Assembly (NCBI GenBank): GCA_900313125.1
Contig: OMPZ01000171.1
Location: 1-6,540, forward strand
Reading direction: 5' to 3'
DNA: 6,540 bases
Source of the DNA: an uncultured Eubacteriales bacterium
GTDB taxonomy: Bacteria > Bacillota > Clostridia > Oscillospirales > Acutalibacteraceae
Shown here piece by piece: positions 6,235 to 6,540 of the stretch. Numbering within the stretch: position 1 is the stretch's first letter; each line of letters begins with the position of its first letter. The position numbers and the translations under genes were made by a program. The notes under the pieces are model-generated. The model saw nothing but the letters and a program-made list of their open reading frames with translations. It did no database searches and was not told the origin of the DNA.

Positions 6235-6540
6235 TTAAACGTCCATGATTATTGGCAGTATCATCGGCGAGCGGTGCGTTCTCTCATAGATGAGCCTTGA
6301 CACACCGTCCTTTACGCGGTTTTTGATCGTTGTCCAGTCATGAACGTTTTCATACGCGCAGTCGTAGAGGATATCGTCAACATTTGAGCGTACCTCGTCG
6401 AAAAGGTCCTCCGATTCGCGGACATAAACGAAACCTCTCGATACGATATCGGGGCCGGAAATGATATTGCCGTTCTCCGTGTCGAGTGTGGCAACGATAA
6501 TGAGGATACCGTCCTGACCGAGATGCTTTCTGTCGCGGAG
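6235..6540 (-). CDS. rnj: Ribonuclease J, C-terminal part (partial)
   Basis: The last 101 residues of the reading frame are present, entering from the right edge and ending at TAA (6235-6237). They match the RNase J C-terminal region: LRDRKHLGQDGILIIVATLD, then NIISGPDIVSRGFVYVRES, and the highly typical tail YERTHRSPMILPIIMDV. In Gram-positive bacteria RNase J is a metallo-beta-lactamase/beta-CASP enzyme with 5'-to-3' exonuclease and endonuclease activity, central to mRNA decay and rRNA maturation. The catalytic motifs lie outside the window, so activity cannot be judged, and the choice between J1 and J2 paralogues cannot be made. It is followed by gdpP after 48 bases without a terminator, consistent with co-transcription. 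Confidence 0.93.
   Translation of the reverse strand, partial: LRDRKHLGQDGILIIVATLDTENGNIISGPDIVSRGFVYVRESEDLFDEVRSNVDDILYDCAYENVHDWTTIKNRVKDGVSRLIYERTHRSPMILPIIMDV

Noticed and set aside
1..6540. Novel accessory or defence system
   Set aside because: Every stretch is explained by seven conserved housekeeping genes with gaps of at most 48 bases; there are no transposase, phage, toxin-antitoxin, CRISPR or RNA-gene signatures.

Overview
The window reads as a housekeeping operon from a low-to-mid GC Gram-positive bacterium, most likely a Clostridia member of the Ruminococcus/Oscillospiraceae kind. The basis is gene order (rnj, gdpP, rplI, dnaB, tilS, hpt, ftsH), which joins two clusters well known in Firmicutes, plus strong purine-rich Shine-Dalgarno sites and a GdpP-type c-di-AMP phosphodiesterase. 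The assignment is an inference from gene content and style; no rRNA or other taxonomic marker is present.

All seven genes lie on the minus strand, so transcription runs from high to low coordinates. In that order they are: the C-terminal end of ribonuclease J (enters from the right edge, stop at 6235), gdpP (6186-4177), rplI (4177-3734), dnaB (3692-2334), tilS (2333-936), hpt (943-404), and the N-terminal part of ftsH (from about 362, leaving by the left edge). The largest gap is 48 bases. gdpP/rplI share one base, dnaB/tilS abut exactly, and tilS/hpt overlap by 8 bases. No intrinsic terminator was found at any junction, so one polycistronic unit is the simplest reading. The operon promoter and the ends of rnj and ftsH lie outside the window.

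Functionally the operon combines RNA turnover (RNase J), c-di-AMP second-messenger breakdown (GdpP), ribosome function (L9), the replicative helicase (DnaB), tRNA-Ile2 decoding (TilS), purine salvage (Hpt) and membrane proteolysis (FtsH). All visible active sites are intact and nothing is broken or obviously transferred.

I found no mobile element, CRISPR array, RNA gene or novel system. The points worth a second look are translational and regulatory: the start of gdpP, where a near-perfect Shine-Dalgarno overlaps the only conventional start codon; non-ATG starts on three of the six genes whose starts are visible; an AT-rich island inside tilS with an extended -10-like sequence that could drive hpt-ftsH; and the physical joining of the gdpP-rplI-dnaB and tilS-hpt-ftsH modules.
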